From Pseudomonas arcuscaelestis (GTDB lineage: Bacteria > Pseudomonadota > Gammaproteobacteria > Pseudomonadales > Pseudomonadaceae), in contig NZ_JACOPV010000008.1 of NCBI RefSeq assembly GCF_016881005.1, positions 62,001-126,000 of the forward strand: a stretch of 64,000 bases of DNA. Direction: 5' to 3'. Below, piece by piece: positions 16,351 through 24,039 of this stretch (the first letter of the stretch is position 1; each line of letters opens with the position of its first letter). A program made the translations under genes and the position numbers. A model generated the notes under the pieces. The model worked only from the letters and a program-made list of their open reading frames with translations. It was not told the DNA's origin and did not search any database.

Positions 16351-16944
16351 TCAAGCTGTAGGTGCTTTGTTGTGCAAAGTGGCGAGCAGTGGGCCTAGAA
16401 GGTCCCGATAGGCGCTGGCCTCTGTTACCGACTCATGAATGTCATCGAGGGCCCGGTGACTTTTTCGCTTTGCTGGCTCGAAGGAAGGGGAGATCAGCTT
16501 GAGGAATTCCTTGACCGCGCTGACGTCCAGGTTGCGATAGAACAAGAAGTCATTCAGCGCCGGCATCTGGGCTTCAACAAACATGCGATCGAAGTGAATC
16601 CCGCTACCGCACAGCGGGGCAGCCATGTCAGGAACCCCATTCGAGCGGTAGAAATGGATCAGTTCGCGCTCGGCTGCTTCAAGCGTCATGGTCGATTGAG
16701 CCACCTCATCGAAGAGCCCGTTCTGAGTGTGCATCTGAACGACAACCTCGTCGCTGAGTTTCATAACAACGTCGATCGGTTGCTGAATCACAGCAGAGAA
16801 GGAGGCTACGACGTTGAAATGCTCGTCGGTGACCAGGGCGCCAATTTCGAGAATCCGGTGTTTGTAGACCATCCGCTCATGGAGTTGAGTGAACCCGGTA
16901 GTTTCAAGGTCTAGCCAGGGGAGCCTGCGAGGGGGAGGTAGCAT
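16351..16944 (-). CDS. Oligoribonuclease-like DEDDh exonuclease
   Basis: A 197-residue protein with the architecture of oligoribonuclease (Orn), the 3'-5' exonuclease that degrades 2-5-nt RNAs. The DEDDh set is visible: Asp12 and Glu14 in LDLETTG, Asp119 in HFDRMF, and His163/Asp168 in HRALDD. Orn-like stretches MPALNDFLFYRNLDVS and DDIHESVTEASAYR are well conserved. Chromosomes of this group already carry essential orn, so a plasmid copy is notable: it might act on nanoRNA or cyclic dinucleotide turnover during plasmid or phage growth. A variant class I element precedes it. Confidence 0.88.
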   Translation of the reverse strand: MLPPPRRLPWLDLETTGFTQLHERMVYKHRILEIGALVTDEHFNVVASFSAVIQQPIDVVMKLSDEVVVQMHTQNGLFDEVAQSTMTLEAAERELIHFYRSNGVPDMAAPLCGSGIHFDRMFVEAQMPALNDFLFYRNLDVSAVKEFLKLISPSFEPAKRKSHRALDDIHESVTEASAYRDLLGPLLATLHNKAPTA

Positions 16945-16972
16945 CGTTCTGTACTCTTAGTTGGATGTGCCC

Positions 16973-17001
16973 ATTGTCCGGCCAGCACCCGTGTGCCACC
17001 A
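16973..17001 (-). promoter_or_regulatory. Class I promoter-like element (variant box)
   Basis: TGGTGGCAC at 16993-17001 (complement), 14 bases, GACAAT, then GGGCACATCCAACT. It serves the Orn-like gene. Confidence 0.65.
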
Positions 17002-17019
17002 CCATCTTGACGGGACTCT

Positions 17020-17262
17020 CTATTGGCCAGACTTGGGGCTGAACTTCTTACCTTCTGGTGTTGCTTCCCAATATGGGGAGTCTGTTCCTTTTGCGATCAA
17101 CCCAAGGCGCTGAAGGGCAGCTAGTGTGTCGACATTGCACATCCGTACCCCGTTGATCTCCACTGCCGACCCGTGGGAAACACGGGCGCTCCACCCTTGG
17201 CTCATCCACTCCATCACCCTGGCCTGGGCAGCCGTGAGCTTTATGCTTTTAGCGTCTGTCAT
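17020..17262 (-). CDS. Small winged-helix-like protein
   Basis: An 80-residue protein whose order of helices and final hairpin (DTLAALQRLGLIAKG ... YWEATPEGKKF) resembles a winged helix of the kind seen in small transcriptional regulators; this is inference from pattern only. ATG at 17262 has AGGTCAG upstream. CATAAT lies about 32 bases upstream and may be a -10. It is divergent from the 17469 gene. Confidence 0.65.
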   Translation of the reverse strand: MTDAKSIKLTAAQARVMEWMSQGWSARVSHGSAVEINGVRMCNVDTLAALQRLGLIAKGTDSPYWEATPEGKKFSPKSGQ

Positions 17263-17355
17263 GTCTGACCTCGATTTCCTAAGTTGGGTAACCATTATGT
17301 CGGGAGGATCAAGAAAGGCGAACCAAAGGGATGCGGAAAAAAATGATCCAGCTGG

Positions 17356-17384
17356 TTCTGGCACGCGGATTTCGCTGAGACGAT
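17356..17384 (+). promoter_or_regulatory. Class I promoter-like element, plus strand
   Basis: TTCTGGCAC at 17356-17364, 14 bases, GACGAT, then GACCACCTCAACG. It faces the plus-strand gene at 17469 and shows that the element is oriented with its gene. Confidence 0.75.
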
Positions 17385-17468
17385 GACCACCTCAACGAAA
17401 ACTGCCACTGCAAGCGCGCAAGTGGCGGGCATTGAATACAGCGCGCCAATTCAAACGGAGATACAAAC

Positions 17469-17810
17469 GTGGTCACTCATTACTCGGAAGCCCTGAACAC
17501 CTCCTCCTGCGGCCGTACTGGTGCAAGCCTGGCCATGACGCAGGAACGTGACAAGGTCAGCTGTAAGACGTGTTTGCGATCGCTGGATAAGGTTGCGTCC
17601 GTCCCAGCACGAGTTGTAGAGCAAACCACTGAACGTCCTGCACCTCAGCGTGAGGTCAAATCCAGAATGGCCACGGCTGCCCGTGCGGTCACTCGCGCTG
17701 GTCAGCCGGCACCGAAACTGAGCGCCAGCGCATCTTGGCGGCAACGTCTGGCCCAGATTCCAGGCCGCAACCGACTGCCTCGCGGTGGAGCGCAACAGGT
17801 CTACATCTGA
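17469..17810 (+). CDS. Small protein with N-terminal zinc-like motif
   Basis: A 113-residue basic protein. The first 36 residues hold His4, Cys14 in SSCGRTG and Cys32-x2-Cys35 in VSCKTCLRSL, a probable zinc site. The same layout (H, LCGR, VTCRTC) occurs in the 58781 protein. The remaining 75 residues are basic, low-complexity and probably disordered. Start GTG at 17469. A hairpin follows the gene. Confidence 0.75.
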   Translation: MVTHYSEALNTSSCGRTGASLAMTQERDKVSCKTCLRSLDKVASVPARVVEQTTERPAPQREVKSRMATAARAVTRAGQPAPKLSASASWRQRLAQIPGRNRLPRGGAQQVYI

Positions 17811-17820
17811 TCCCCTCTCG

Positions 17821-17841
17821 GCGGTACCGTAGAGGTACCGC
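17821..17841 (+). terminator. Hairpin after 17469 gene
   Basis: GCGGTACC pairs with GGTACCGC around a five-base loop, ten bases after the stop, followed by a weak T-rich stretch. Confidence 0.55.
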
Positions 17842-17850
17842 ATCTGTTTC

Positions 17851-17875
17851 ATGCCGGACGTACTTAGTCCGGCAT
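17851..17875 (+). terminator. Hairpin abutting a class I box
   Basis: ATGCCGGAC and GTCCGGCAT form a nine-pair stem with a seven-base loop; the class I box begins two bases later. It may insulate the downstream promoter from readthrough, or it may be an operator. Confidence 0.5.
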
Positions 17876-17877
17876 GC

Positions 17878-17906
17878 TTCTGGCACACCAATTCCCCGGA
17901 GAACAT
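17878..17906 (+). promoter_or_regulatory. Class I promoter-like element, plus strand
   Basis: TTCTGGCAC at 17878-17886, 14 bases, GAACAT, then GGCCCTTCATTC, 29 bases before the start at 17935. Confidence 0.75.
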
Positions 17907-17934
17907 GGCCCTTCATTCTGAGAAGGAAGTTTTC

Positions 17935-18390
17935 ATGGATCTCAAGCAGTCTCGCCCAGTGACCCCTGTTGTTGGCCTTAGCCATTTGCAGTTGAGTCCA
18001 ACTCCAGCCTCACCATGGCTTACCGCCGTTCCCGAGATGCCAGACTCTGTTGAGGAGTTCAGCTTCAAACTCCAATACCGCGGCCGAAACATCCAGATCA
18101 CCTTCGTGCCAGATGAGGAGGGGACCTCACCAGGAGATGCCAACCTAATCAAGGTCAGTGATGAGCAGGCTAAGGGGTGGGATGTTGGTGAGTGGTGGTA
18201 CCACGATTTGCTGGTGAGCATTCTCGATGACCAGGGTGAGACACTCGAGCTGCAGAACCAGGCCACCAGCTTTGGTTACGGTCGCCTGCCTAGCTTCATG
18301 GATCACAACGAGCTGAGCCAGGCCATCTGTGACGGTCTCTGTAACGAGCTGGATGAAGCTGGCATACCGAAGGCTCAACCAGCGTTGTGA
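17935..18390 (+). CDS. Hypothetical acidic protein, class I unit
   Basis: A 151-residue acidic soluble protein, strand-rich in the middle (EFSFKLQYRGRNIQITFVPD), helical at the C-terminus. Not recognised. ATG at 17935 is chosen because AAGGAAG lies eight bases upstream; an ATG at 17905 falls on the -10. Confidence 0.75.
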   Translation: MDLKQSRPVTPVVGLSHLQLSPTPASPWLTAVPEMPDSVEEFSFKLQYRGRNIQITFVPDEEGTSPGDANLIKVSDEQAKGWDVGEWWYHDLLVSILDDQGETLELQNQATSFGYGRLPSFMDHNELSQAICDGLCNELDEAGIPKAQPAL

Positions 18391-18478
18391 GGGGCGTGTA
18401 GCGCTCTAGGGGTTGGTGCTTCAGCAGTGTACGAGTTGCCCCCGGGCGCCCAAATGCGCCAGGCGGGCCGGCCCGTGA

Positions 18479-18973
18479 TCAAATCTTCGTGACGGTCATC
18501 TTCAATTCCCACTGGTCGGTGCTGTTTCCACCGCTCTGGGTCACGGGAACGCCATCGGTGAACAACACAGAGCCTGAATGGCCGATCTCCCAAGTTTCGG
18601 GAAGGTCGATAAATTCATTTGTCCCAGCTACAGGCTTCCGGGTCATTTTGATCAGCCTTGAATAGTCCATCGCATACGTGAACAGGACCTTCCCATCAGT
18701 AGTGGTAATGGCTGTGCTGGTGAGCGTGAACCCTGTCGCCAAGTCCTTCTCAACCTTCTCCGTAACTTTGTTGTCTTTGACTGCCAGGGATGCGGTGTAG
18801 GGGCGGTGCTGCGTGTTTTCGAATTTGCTGAAAGCTCCGGCTGGGAGCTCTGTCGTGAATGCGCCTACCTTGTTACCAGAAACCGTTAACTGCGCATCGA
18901 CTTTGTAGAGGTCGTCGGCGTTGACTGCTGTGGTCCACAGGGCTAATGCAGCGGAGATGGCGAGGACTTTCAT
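18479..18973 (-). CDS. Secreted protein, paralogue of 53132
   Basis: A 164-residue protein with a Sec signal peptide (MKVLAISAALALWTTAVNA, cut before Asp20) and a strand-rich mature part, so it is probably periplasmic. The mature protein shares its layout with the 53132 protein: an opening strand with TVSG/TVDG, a central GF-x8-DG-x-VL stretch, and a final short strand ending in V(T)VT. No named family. ATG at 18973 follows AAGG; a class II element lies 59 bases upstream. Confidence 0.8.
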   Translation of the reverse strand: MKVLAISAALALWTTAVNADDLYKVDAQLTVSGNKVGAFTTELPAGAFSKFENTQHRPYTASLAVKDNKVTEKVEKDLATGFTLTSTAITTTDGKVLFTYAMDYSRLIKMTRKPVAGTNEFIDLPETWEIGHSGSVLFTDGVPVTQSGGNSTDQWELKMTVTKI

Positions 18974-19031
18974 TGGCAACCTTGGGAGATGGAGAAGTGG
19001 AATCTCCGAAGGTTAAACGGCTGCACAGCTA

Positions 19032-19060
19032 CCGCAACCCAAAACCAGGTGTCGGAATTC
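19032..19060 (-). promoter_or_regulatory. Class II element (archetype)
   Basis: On the minus strand AATTCCGACACC runs directly into TGGTTTTGGGTTGCGG. The 53003 copy matches it in most positions. It lies upstream of the secreted protein starting at 18973. Confidence 0.65.
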
Positions 19061-19098
19061 GTGAGCATTCTGCTCGTGCTGGTCTGAGTTCGGCCGGG

Positions 19099-19506
19099 CT
19101 ACTTCGCTGCCAGGCCCCTCAGGCGCTTGAAAATGTGTAGCTTCGGCTTAAGCACAAGCACAGGGAGGAGCATTAGAACCGTGGCGACGATGATTAGGGC
19201 TGCGCTAGCGATCCACCCACCCAGCATATGCCATTGAGCTGGGTCGTACAGGAACCCCGAAGTGATATTCGAGAGTGTGACTGTCTCCTCAGTCAGCGAG
19301 GTTACAGTCCAAGTGCCATCGAGCCTAGCGACAGCACGACCGGTCAAGATACAAGCGCCATCCGCAATGGGTTGGCCGATCAGCTGGCACACACTTGAAT
19401 CCCTGACTGGGATTCTCATCGAGTCAATTACTTGCAATGAGAACCCAATCCTCATCGCTGCCCAGACTACGAGGAATTGCCAGGCTAGTGCGCAAATGAG
19501 TCCCAC
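19099..19506 (-). CDS. Two-helix membrane protein
   Basis: A 135-residue protein with a membrane helix at residues 3-22, an external loop of about 70 residues containing two cysteines and Thr-rich strands, and a second helix at 94-118, then a short basic cytosolic tail. Not recognised. GTG start at 19506 with AGGATTC upstream. No class I or II element found. Confidence 0.7.
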   Translation of the reverse strand: MGLICALAWQFLVVWAAMRIGFSLQVIDSMRIPVRDSSVCQLIGQPIADGACILTGRAVARLDGTWTVTSLTEETVTLSNITSGFLYDPAQWHMLGGWIASAALIIVATVLMLLPVLVLKPKLHIFKRLRGLAAK

Positions 19507-19643
19507 AACTGAATCCTATCTGATGCCCGCAGGCTTTGTTTTGAACGGGCAGATGTCCTGACCGTACTGCAATGATACTGGATGATTCACCTTGGAGGGC
19601 AGCCTGGCTCCTGCTCGACTGAGTAACGTTGGGTGTATGAGAC

Positions 19644-19826
19644 CTATCTGGACTTGATCTCCTCTACCGATGTGTCTAGCGAGCGGAATCCTTCCAGATA
19701 CTCTCTGTACTGGCGGGTACCGATTTTGAGATTCTTAACTGCAGAGTCTTCTAGCTTGAGGCCGTCTTTCCTGGCCCGTTGTCCTTCGCGGAATGCGAGG
19801 GACTTTCTGTCTTGCGATATTTCCAT
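19644..19826 (-). CDS. Rmf-like small protein
   Basis: A 60-residue basic protein. FREGQRARKDGLKLED and YREYLEGFRSLD fall in the two positions where ribosome modulation factor (Rmf) carries its A-x3-G-x2-A and W/Y-x2-G motifs. Rmf binds 70S ribosomes in stationary phase; whether this distant relative does so is inference. Its ATG begins four bases after the stop of the 19830 gene, so it is probably translationally coupled as the last gene of the 21652-19644 operon. Confidence 0.65.
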   Translation of the reverse strand: MEISQDRKSLAFREGQRARKDGLKLEDSAVKNLKIGTRQYREYLEGFRSLDTSVEEIKSR

Positions 19827-19829
19827 GAT

Positions 19830-20090
19830 TCAGTCTTTCGCTTCCTTCGGCTCTGCAAGTGCAAGCCTTGCCCACGGCACTTCAAATAGGCGCTCCGGTT
19901 TGTAACGGCCAAGCTTGTCAAAGTCGACAATCGGCTCCGGGGTGCCCGAGCCTTCCTGGGCACGGTAGCCAGCAATCTGACCTTCACGGCCCATGTAACG
20001 CCGGGCCTCAGCTGGCGAAACCTGCTGAAGCCATGCGTCGGTGAACTTAACAGCGGTGCCCTTGGGCAAAGCGTTGGCTGGAACTTCCAT
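19830..20090 (-). CDS. Hypothetical protein in NADAR operon
   Basis: An 86-residue protein, strand-rich start, helical middle (SPAEARRYMGREGQIAGY) and acidic end. Not recognised. GGGA precedes the ATG at 20090. It lies between the NADAR gene (58 bases upstream) and the Rmf-like gene (4 bases downstream) on the same strand. Confidence 0.7.
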   Translation of the reverse strand: MEVPANALPKGTAVKFTDAWLQQVSPAEARRYMGREGQIAGYRAQEGSGTPEPIVDFDKLGRYKPERLFEVPWARLALAEPKEAKD

Positions 20091-20148
20091 ATCTAATCCC
20101 GGGTTGTGACAACAGATCATCTGTACACAGCAAGTGGTGGGTGCTGCC

Positions 20149-20667
20149 TCAGGCATACAGGCGGTGCGGAAGCCCCTCATTAACTTCCCGGCGGATCTGA
20201 TCTCTTACACTCATCAGACCAAGACCGAGCAAGCTAAGCCCTCGCCAGTTCCGCTTGTCATAGATTTTCGGATTCGACTGCCAAAATCCGACGCCGTAGA
20301 CCAGGTCCTTGCCGCTTGCTTCTACAAGCTCCAGACCATCTGTCGCCAGTAAGTCGGCCTTGAGGTCCGTATGCTGGGTGAACTTTGCATATAAACCGGA
20401 CCTGAGGATCGCTCCGCGTCGGGCAGCCCATACGGCGTCCACATATCCTGCAACCAGCCTGCCCAGCGCTTTGTGTTGAGCCGGGTCGGAAGTGGCCATG
20501 ATTTCCGCAGCTCGGACTTCATCTCCAAACAGCCGGGCCTTCGCAAACATCAGGAATTGCTCTAGGCAACAGAAGGTAATCCCCTTGATGGTTACAGGTC
20601 GCATGTACCAGTTACTGTAGATCTCGGACCTGTGGTGGAACAGAAGCATCCCATTTGCAACGATCAT
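20149..20667 (-). CDS. NADAR family protein (YbiA-like)
   Basis: A 172-residue protein of the NADAR/YbiA family. Visible hallmarks are YSNWY near the start, LEQFLMFAKARLFGD, HKALGRLV, a WAARRGAIL segment, LLATDGLELVEAS and a final LVYGVGFW motif. Family members are N-glycosidases; E. coli YbiA acts on riboflavin intermediates, and others remove ADP-ribose from modified bases or act in phage-linked NAD systems. The ATG overlaps the previous stop (ATGA), showing tight coupling with the 20664 gene. It sits in an operon headed by a GST-like gene. Confidence 0.88.
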   Translation of the reverse strand: MIVANGMLLFHHRSEIYSNWYMRPVTIKGITFCCLEQFLMFAKARLFGDEVRAAEIMATSDPAQHKALGRLVAGYVDAVWAARRGAILRSGLYAKFTQHTDLKADLLATDGLELVEASGKDLVYGVGFWQSNPKIYDKRNWRGLSLLGLGLMSVRDQIRREVNEGLPHRLYA

Positions 20668-21011
20668 TGGATGCCACCGTAGTAAGCGCGAGCCTCCTTG
20701 TAGAGCTGGACCGTAATCCCAGCCTTTCGGCAGATATGGTAGATATTCAGTTCCGGCTCGCGGGATCGAACATCCTCAACGCGGTCGATCACATCACGCG
20801 CCCACTCATTGTCTTGGGCGAGAGCCGCTTCACTCCCAATGTCAGCACCTGGACCCAAGACACTGATGGAACCGGACAAGCTCGCGTGCTCGTCAGCCAA
20901 GCTGGCGAGGCAGTCCGTGTGAGTGCTCTGGGGTTGAGCGAAGGGCTTAACCAATGCCACCAGAGTGACCGCGTCATGCCCAGCGCTCTTGAGGGTTTCG
21001 ATGATTTCCAT
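20664..21011 (-). CDS. Hypothetical protein coupled to NADAR
   Basis: A 115-residue protein. The N-terminus is helical, the middle Ser/Gly-rich, and the C-terminal 45 residues (VIDRVEDVRSREPELNIYHICRKAGITVQLYKE, in part) look like a small helix-turn-helix. Not recognised. GGAAGG precedes the ATG at 21011. Its stop overlaps the NADAR start by four bases, so the two are made in equal amounts and may act together. Confidence 0.75.
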   Translation of the reverse strand: MEIIETLKSAGHDAVTLVALVKPFAQPQSTHTDCLASLADEHASLSGSISVLGPGADIGSEAALAQDNEWARDVIDRVEDVRSREPELNIYHICRKAGITVQLYKEARAYYGGIQ

Positions 21012-21061
21012 TATCAAACCTTCCGTTGGGCCAACCTGCGCTGGCCCGTTGGTGAATCGGG

Positions 21062-21652
21062 TTAGGCTGCTACGTCTTCGACTTGCTTTCCGAGACTGGC
21101 TTGGAAGGCCGGGAGGACGAACAAGCGGTCTGCATAGGATGAAAGAGCCCGAAAAGGTTTCAGGCAAAGACCAGCTTCTTTAGCAGCCCACAGCCAAGGC
21201 CCGATGGTGACGTCCATGATGCTGATTTTGCTGCTGGCGAAGTAGGCATAGCCTTGAACCATGCTATCCATCTGCTGAAGGTAATCACGCAAATTGGCTT
21301 GTGCGTCCATGTCACCAGCTTTCGCAGCGCTCAGCAATGGAAACAGCTGCTTGTGAAAGGACCGAACCTGCTTGCGGTACACAGCACGGCTGGCTGTGTT
21401 TGCTGGCAGCAGGGGGGGTTGCGGGTGCTGCTCATCGATGTACTCGATGATAATGTCGAGTTCTCCGGTAGTGACGTTGCGATCGCTCAGGCTGGGCGAC
21501 TCGGTAACGTCTTGGGACAGCGCAAGCTGGGCGTGTTCAACCATGTCCAGCTCGATGTACTCCAGCCCTTTGACCTCGGCAGCAAAACGAACAATGTGCG
21601 ACTTAACGCAGTTTGGGGAGGTGAACAGTTTGGTGTTGGTAGAGATGGACAT
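21062..21652 (-). CDS. Glutathione S-transferase-like protein
   Basis: A 196-residue protein with the two-domain GST fold: residues 1-80 resemble the thioredoxin-like domain (LFTSPNCVKSHIVRFAAE then the ELD-x-IIEYIDE helix), residues 90-196 are the all-helical domain. Ser12 or Cys15 could be the glutathione-contacting residue. SspA-type regulators share this fold and are an alternative. It heads a probable five-gene operon with the NADAR gene, under a promoter that contains a 22-bp palindrome. GGAG precedes the ATG. Confidence 0.82.
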   Translation of the reverse strand: MSISTNTKLFTSPNCVKSHIVRFAAEVKGLEYIELDMVEHAQLALSQDVTESPSLSDRNVTTGELDIIIEYIDEQHPQPPLLPANTASRAVYRKQVRSFHKQLFPLLSAAKAGDMDAQANLRDYLQQMDSMVQGYAYFASSKISIMDVTIGPWLWAAKEAGLCLKPFRALSSYADRLFVLPAFQASLGKQVEDVAA

Positions 21653-21682
21653 TGTGACGACTCCGTAGTGCTTGGCTGATGC

Positions 21683-21716
21683 GATAATGGTACACGCCTA
21701 GGCGTGTACCGCAAAG
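21683..21716 (-). promoter_or_regulatory. Promoter with 22-bp palindrome in the spacer
   Basis: On the minus strand TTTGCG, a 17-base spacer, then TACCAT form a plausible sigma-70 promoter for the GST-like gene. The perfect palindrome at 21689-21710 (arm GGTACACGCCT) fills the spacer and touches both hexamers, as an operator for a dimeric repressor or a MerR-type activator would. Confidence 0.7.
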
Positions 21717-21843
21717 CAAAAGATGCCGCATTTACGGACTTTCGCATTTCCGAACATGGGGAATGAATGCCCCGCGCGCCCAGCGGCTCAGCGGAATTTT
21801 TGAAGTCGGAGGGGATCGGTTTCAACCCATAGAATCCCAGGCC

Positions 21844-22413
21844 TTAGGCCGGGTTCGGAGTCACGCCGCGGATTTTGAGTTTAGATTTTAGACGCGCCCG
21901 GACCTCTCGCTCACAATCCTCCAGGAACAGCTGCCCCGCCTCGCATCCAAACCATGCCATCAAGCAGTCGATGACTTCATGGTCAGCTGAGGAAACCTGA
22001 GGGGTCGACTTCAAACCCAGTGCTGGGAAACCGGACATCCGGCTGAAGTCGCTTGGCCTTGCAACGATGTGTTCGATCAGGCGTTTACCAGATTCTCGCT
22101 TGTTAGCTTTGGCCCAGGCGAAGAGGTAGGCATTTTCGCCTGCGGACGCCATCAGCTCCTTGGCCTCGTGCAGAAACGCTCTGCCGCAGTTGGTCCCGGT
22201 CCAGCGGATTGTTGATGCTGCAACTTGAACGGCCCGGGGCGTCATCTCGCAGGTGAGTATGCGCGACAGAAGAGAGCGGTGGCTCTCCTCCCAGGTCAGC
22301 CCCTCCGGCACCACGATTACTCTCCATTTCGACACCATGACCACTTCGCCAACGACGTCAACTCGTACGGGACAGAGGGGTTCATGGCTAATTACTTGGA
22401 TATGGTCGGTCAT
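21844..22413 (-). CDS. Hypothetical protein
   Basis: A 189-residue soluble protein, mixed fold, C-terminus basic (ARLKSKLKIRG). Not recognised. GCGAGA upstream of ATG is acceptable. It follows the 22464 gene by 50 bases on the same strand and may be co-transcribed with it. Confidence 0.7.
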   Translation of the reverse strand: MTDHIQVISHEPLCPVRVDVVGEVVMVSKWRVIVVPEGLTWEESHRSLLSRILTCEMTPRAVQVAASTIRWTGTNCGRAFLHEAKELMASAGENAYLFAWAKANKRESGKRLIEHIVARPSDFSRMSGFPALGLKSTPQVSSADHEVIDCLMAWFGCEAGQLFLEDCEREVRARLKSKLKIRGVTPNPA

Positions 22414-22463
22414 GTTGCGTTCTCGCTGGAAGGTATGGTCAGGTGGCTGGGGTGTGGAGATAC

Positions 22464-22718
22464 CTACCCCTCATTCGTATCCAAATGCTGGGTACCAATG
22501 CAGGCCTCCAGCTTGTTAAGGGCGTTTCTTACCGTTTCCCTGGAGCGCTGCTCGTCACGCTCACGCGTTTCGCGGGTGACACGAGTGAACTCTGCCCAAC
22601 CAGCATCGTCTTCCTCTTCCGTCAGCGCAGGGAGAGTTTTGGGGGCCTCCAGTCGAGCATCGCTTGCACGCGCCTGAGGGCTGTCAGCGTACCGGGTGAG
22701 ATCGGTGATTTTGGTCAT
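22464..22718 (-). CDS. Small charged helical protein, class I unit
   Basis: An 84-residue protein rich in Glu, Arg and Thr, probably one long helix (EFTRVTRETRERDEQRS in part). Not recognised. ATG at 22718 has GGAG nine bases upstream. Confidence 0.7.
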   Translation of the reverse strand: MTKITDLTRYADSPQARASDARLEAPKTLPALTEEEDDAGWAEFTRVTRETRERDEQRSRETVRNALNKLEACIGTQHLDTNEG

Positions 22719-22750
22719 ATGATGATGCTCCAATGAAGTTCGATGGAGCT

Positions 22751-22779
22751 ATCGTCGGTCGGGTGCGGGTGTGCCAGAA
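22751..22779 (-). promoter_or_regulatory. Class I promoter-like element
   Basis: TTCTGGCAC at 22771-22779 (complement), 14 bases, GACGAT, then AGCTCCATCGAAC. The rest of 22780-22939 shows nothing recognisable. Confidence 0.8.
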
Positions 22780-22939
22780 GCACCGGCGACAAAAATGGGA
22801 ATCGTCTGGCTAAGGTGTTCTACGCATCACGGGCAGTCGGGCGAGCGATGCTAGGACCAACCCTGCACATCCTCGCCGGGAACAGCCTTGGAGCTGTTCG
22901 CCTAGGCTGGGATTAACGGTCCGAAGCTTGTGTAGAGAT

Positions 22940-22960
22940 AGCCCGGCATATAGCCGGGCT
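22940..22960 (-). terminator. Terminator-like hairpin
   Basis: AGCCCGGC pairs with GCCGGGCT around a five-base loop, 18 bases after the stop of the 22978 gene. T run weak. Confidence 0.5.
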
Positions 22961-22977
22961 GGATGTGACGTGGGTGT

Positions 22978-23769
22978 TTAAGCGTTGGCGGCCGGCGGCG
23001 CGAGGTATAGGCCTTGGATCGCATTTTCACGCTCACCATGAGTCAACGTCAGCCCCAGTTTGAGGGCGGTGGCGTCTACCCCCTGCTCGGCATGCTCCAC
23101 TGTAGCGTGGTAGACGTAGGTAGTGCTTTGTCCTCGGGCGGAGTCGACCACGTGAGCTACTCGTTGCTTGCTCTGTGCTTTGGTCACGACCAACACCAGC
23201 GCGGCTAAGGACGTGTTTGGGTAATCGCCTTTGATTTCGCTGGCGAACTCAAACGGGTCGAGATCAACCAGACTGATACCAACTCGGGCGGCGCGGGCCA
23301 TTGCGCACTGTTCCTCAGTGATGAAATCCAGCGGGGTGCCAGCATCTATGCCAGTCCCGGCACTCGGAAACACAGGCACACCGTTGTGCCAGCCATGGGA
23401 GGCAAGCTGCAACATGAACGTACCCCATTCACGAACGGTCAGCTGTTTAGGGATCTTCGGATGCTCGGACTTGAAACGCTCGTAGAAGGCATCGTCGAGC
23501 ATTTTAAGCATCATCCGCACTGCCCGGTTGCAAACCATATGGTCTGGCAGGTTATGCAGGTGGTTGAATGTGGCTCCGGTGTACGCCTTCTCCAACGCCG
23601 CAACGGGCAGCAGCTGGCGAAGTAGTTCAAGCGCGTAATCGAGGTATAGGGCATTCCTTTGCGGTTTGAAGGCCTGGCCCAGAATTTCTGCTGCGATATG
23701 CGGTGCGCGGATATCACCCAACAGTTGCACGAGGGCGGCGACGTCGAATTTTGGTTGCTGGTAAGTCAT
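22978..23769 (-). CDS. Hypothetical protein, class I unit
   Basis: A 263-residue soluble protein. The first 130 residues are helical with many aromatics, the last 90 are strand-rich (TTYVYHATVEHAEQG). No family recognised. CAGGA upstream of the ATG. Single-gene unit with class I element and terminator-like hairpin. Confidence 0.75.
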   Translation of the reverse strand: MTYQQPKFDVAALVQLLGDIRAPHIAAEILGQAFKPQRNALYLDYALELLRQLLPVAALEKAYTGATFNHLHNLPDHMVCNRAVRMMLKMLDDAFYERFKSEHPKIPKQLTVREWGTFMLQLASHGWHNGVPVFPSAGTGIDAGTPLDFITEEQCAMARAARVGISLVDLDPFEFASEIKGDYPNTSLAALVLVVTKAQSKQRVAHVVDSARGQSTTYVYHATVEHAEQGVDATALKLGLTLTHGERENAIQGLYLAPPAANA

Positions 23770-23801
23770 AACTGGTGTCCTGGCTGATATGAGATGCGGC
23801 C

Positions 23802-23830
23802 AGCTTCCGGTCGTTTCGGATGTGCCAGAA
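23802..23830 (-). promoter_or_regulatory. Class I promoter-like element
   Basis: TTCTGGCAC at 23822-23830 (complement), 14 bases, GAAGCT, then GGCCGCATCTCATATC. From 23831 to 24039 I see no supportable gene. Confidence 0.75.
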
Positions 23831-24039
23831 GCGCACAGCCCGATTAATTGCTTAGGTATGCGCGAAGGCGGGTAAGGCTCAGACCCTCAATGCGGGTTCC
23901 AGGATGATTGGCGTACTCGGCGCGGCCTCAAGGATTGAAAGCCACGCGAGTTTCTTGTACCGGTGTCACTGGTGCTGTGGCGGCTTGGTTGATAAGCGGT
24001 GCAAGCAGCCCAGAATGCGGTCTGGGGTAGCGTTCAGGG

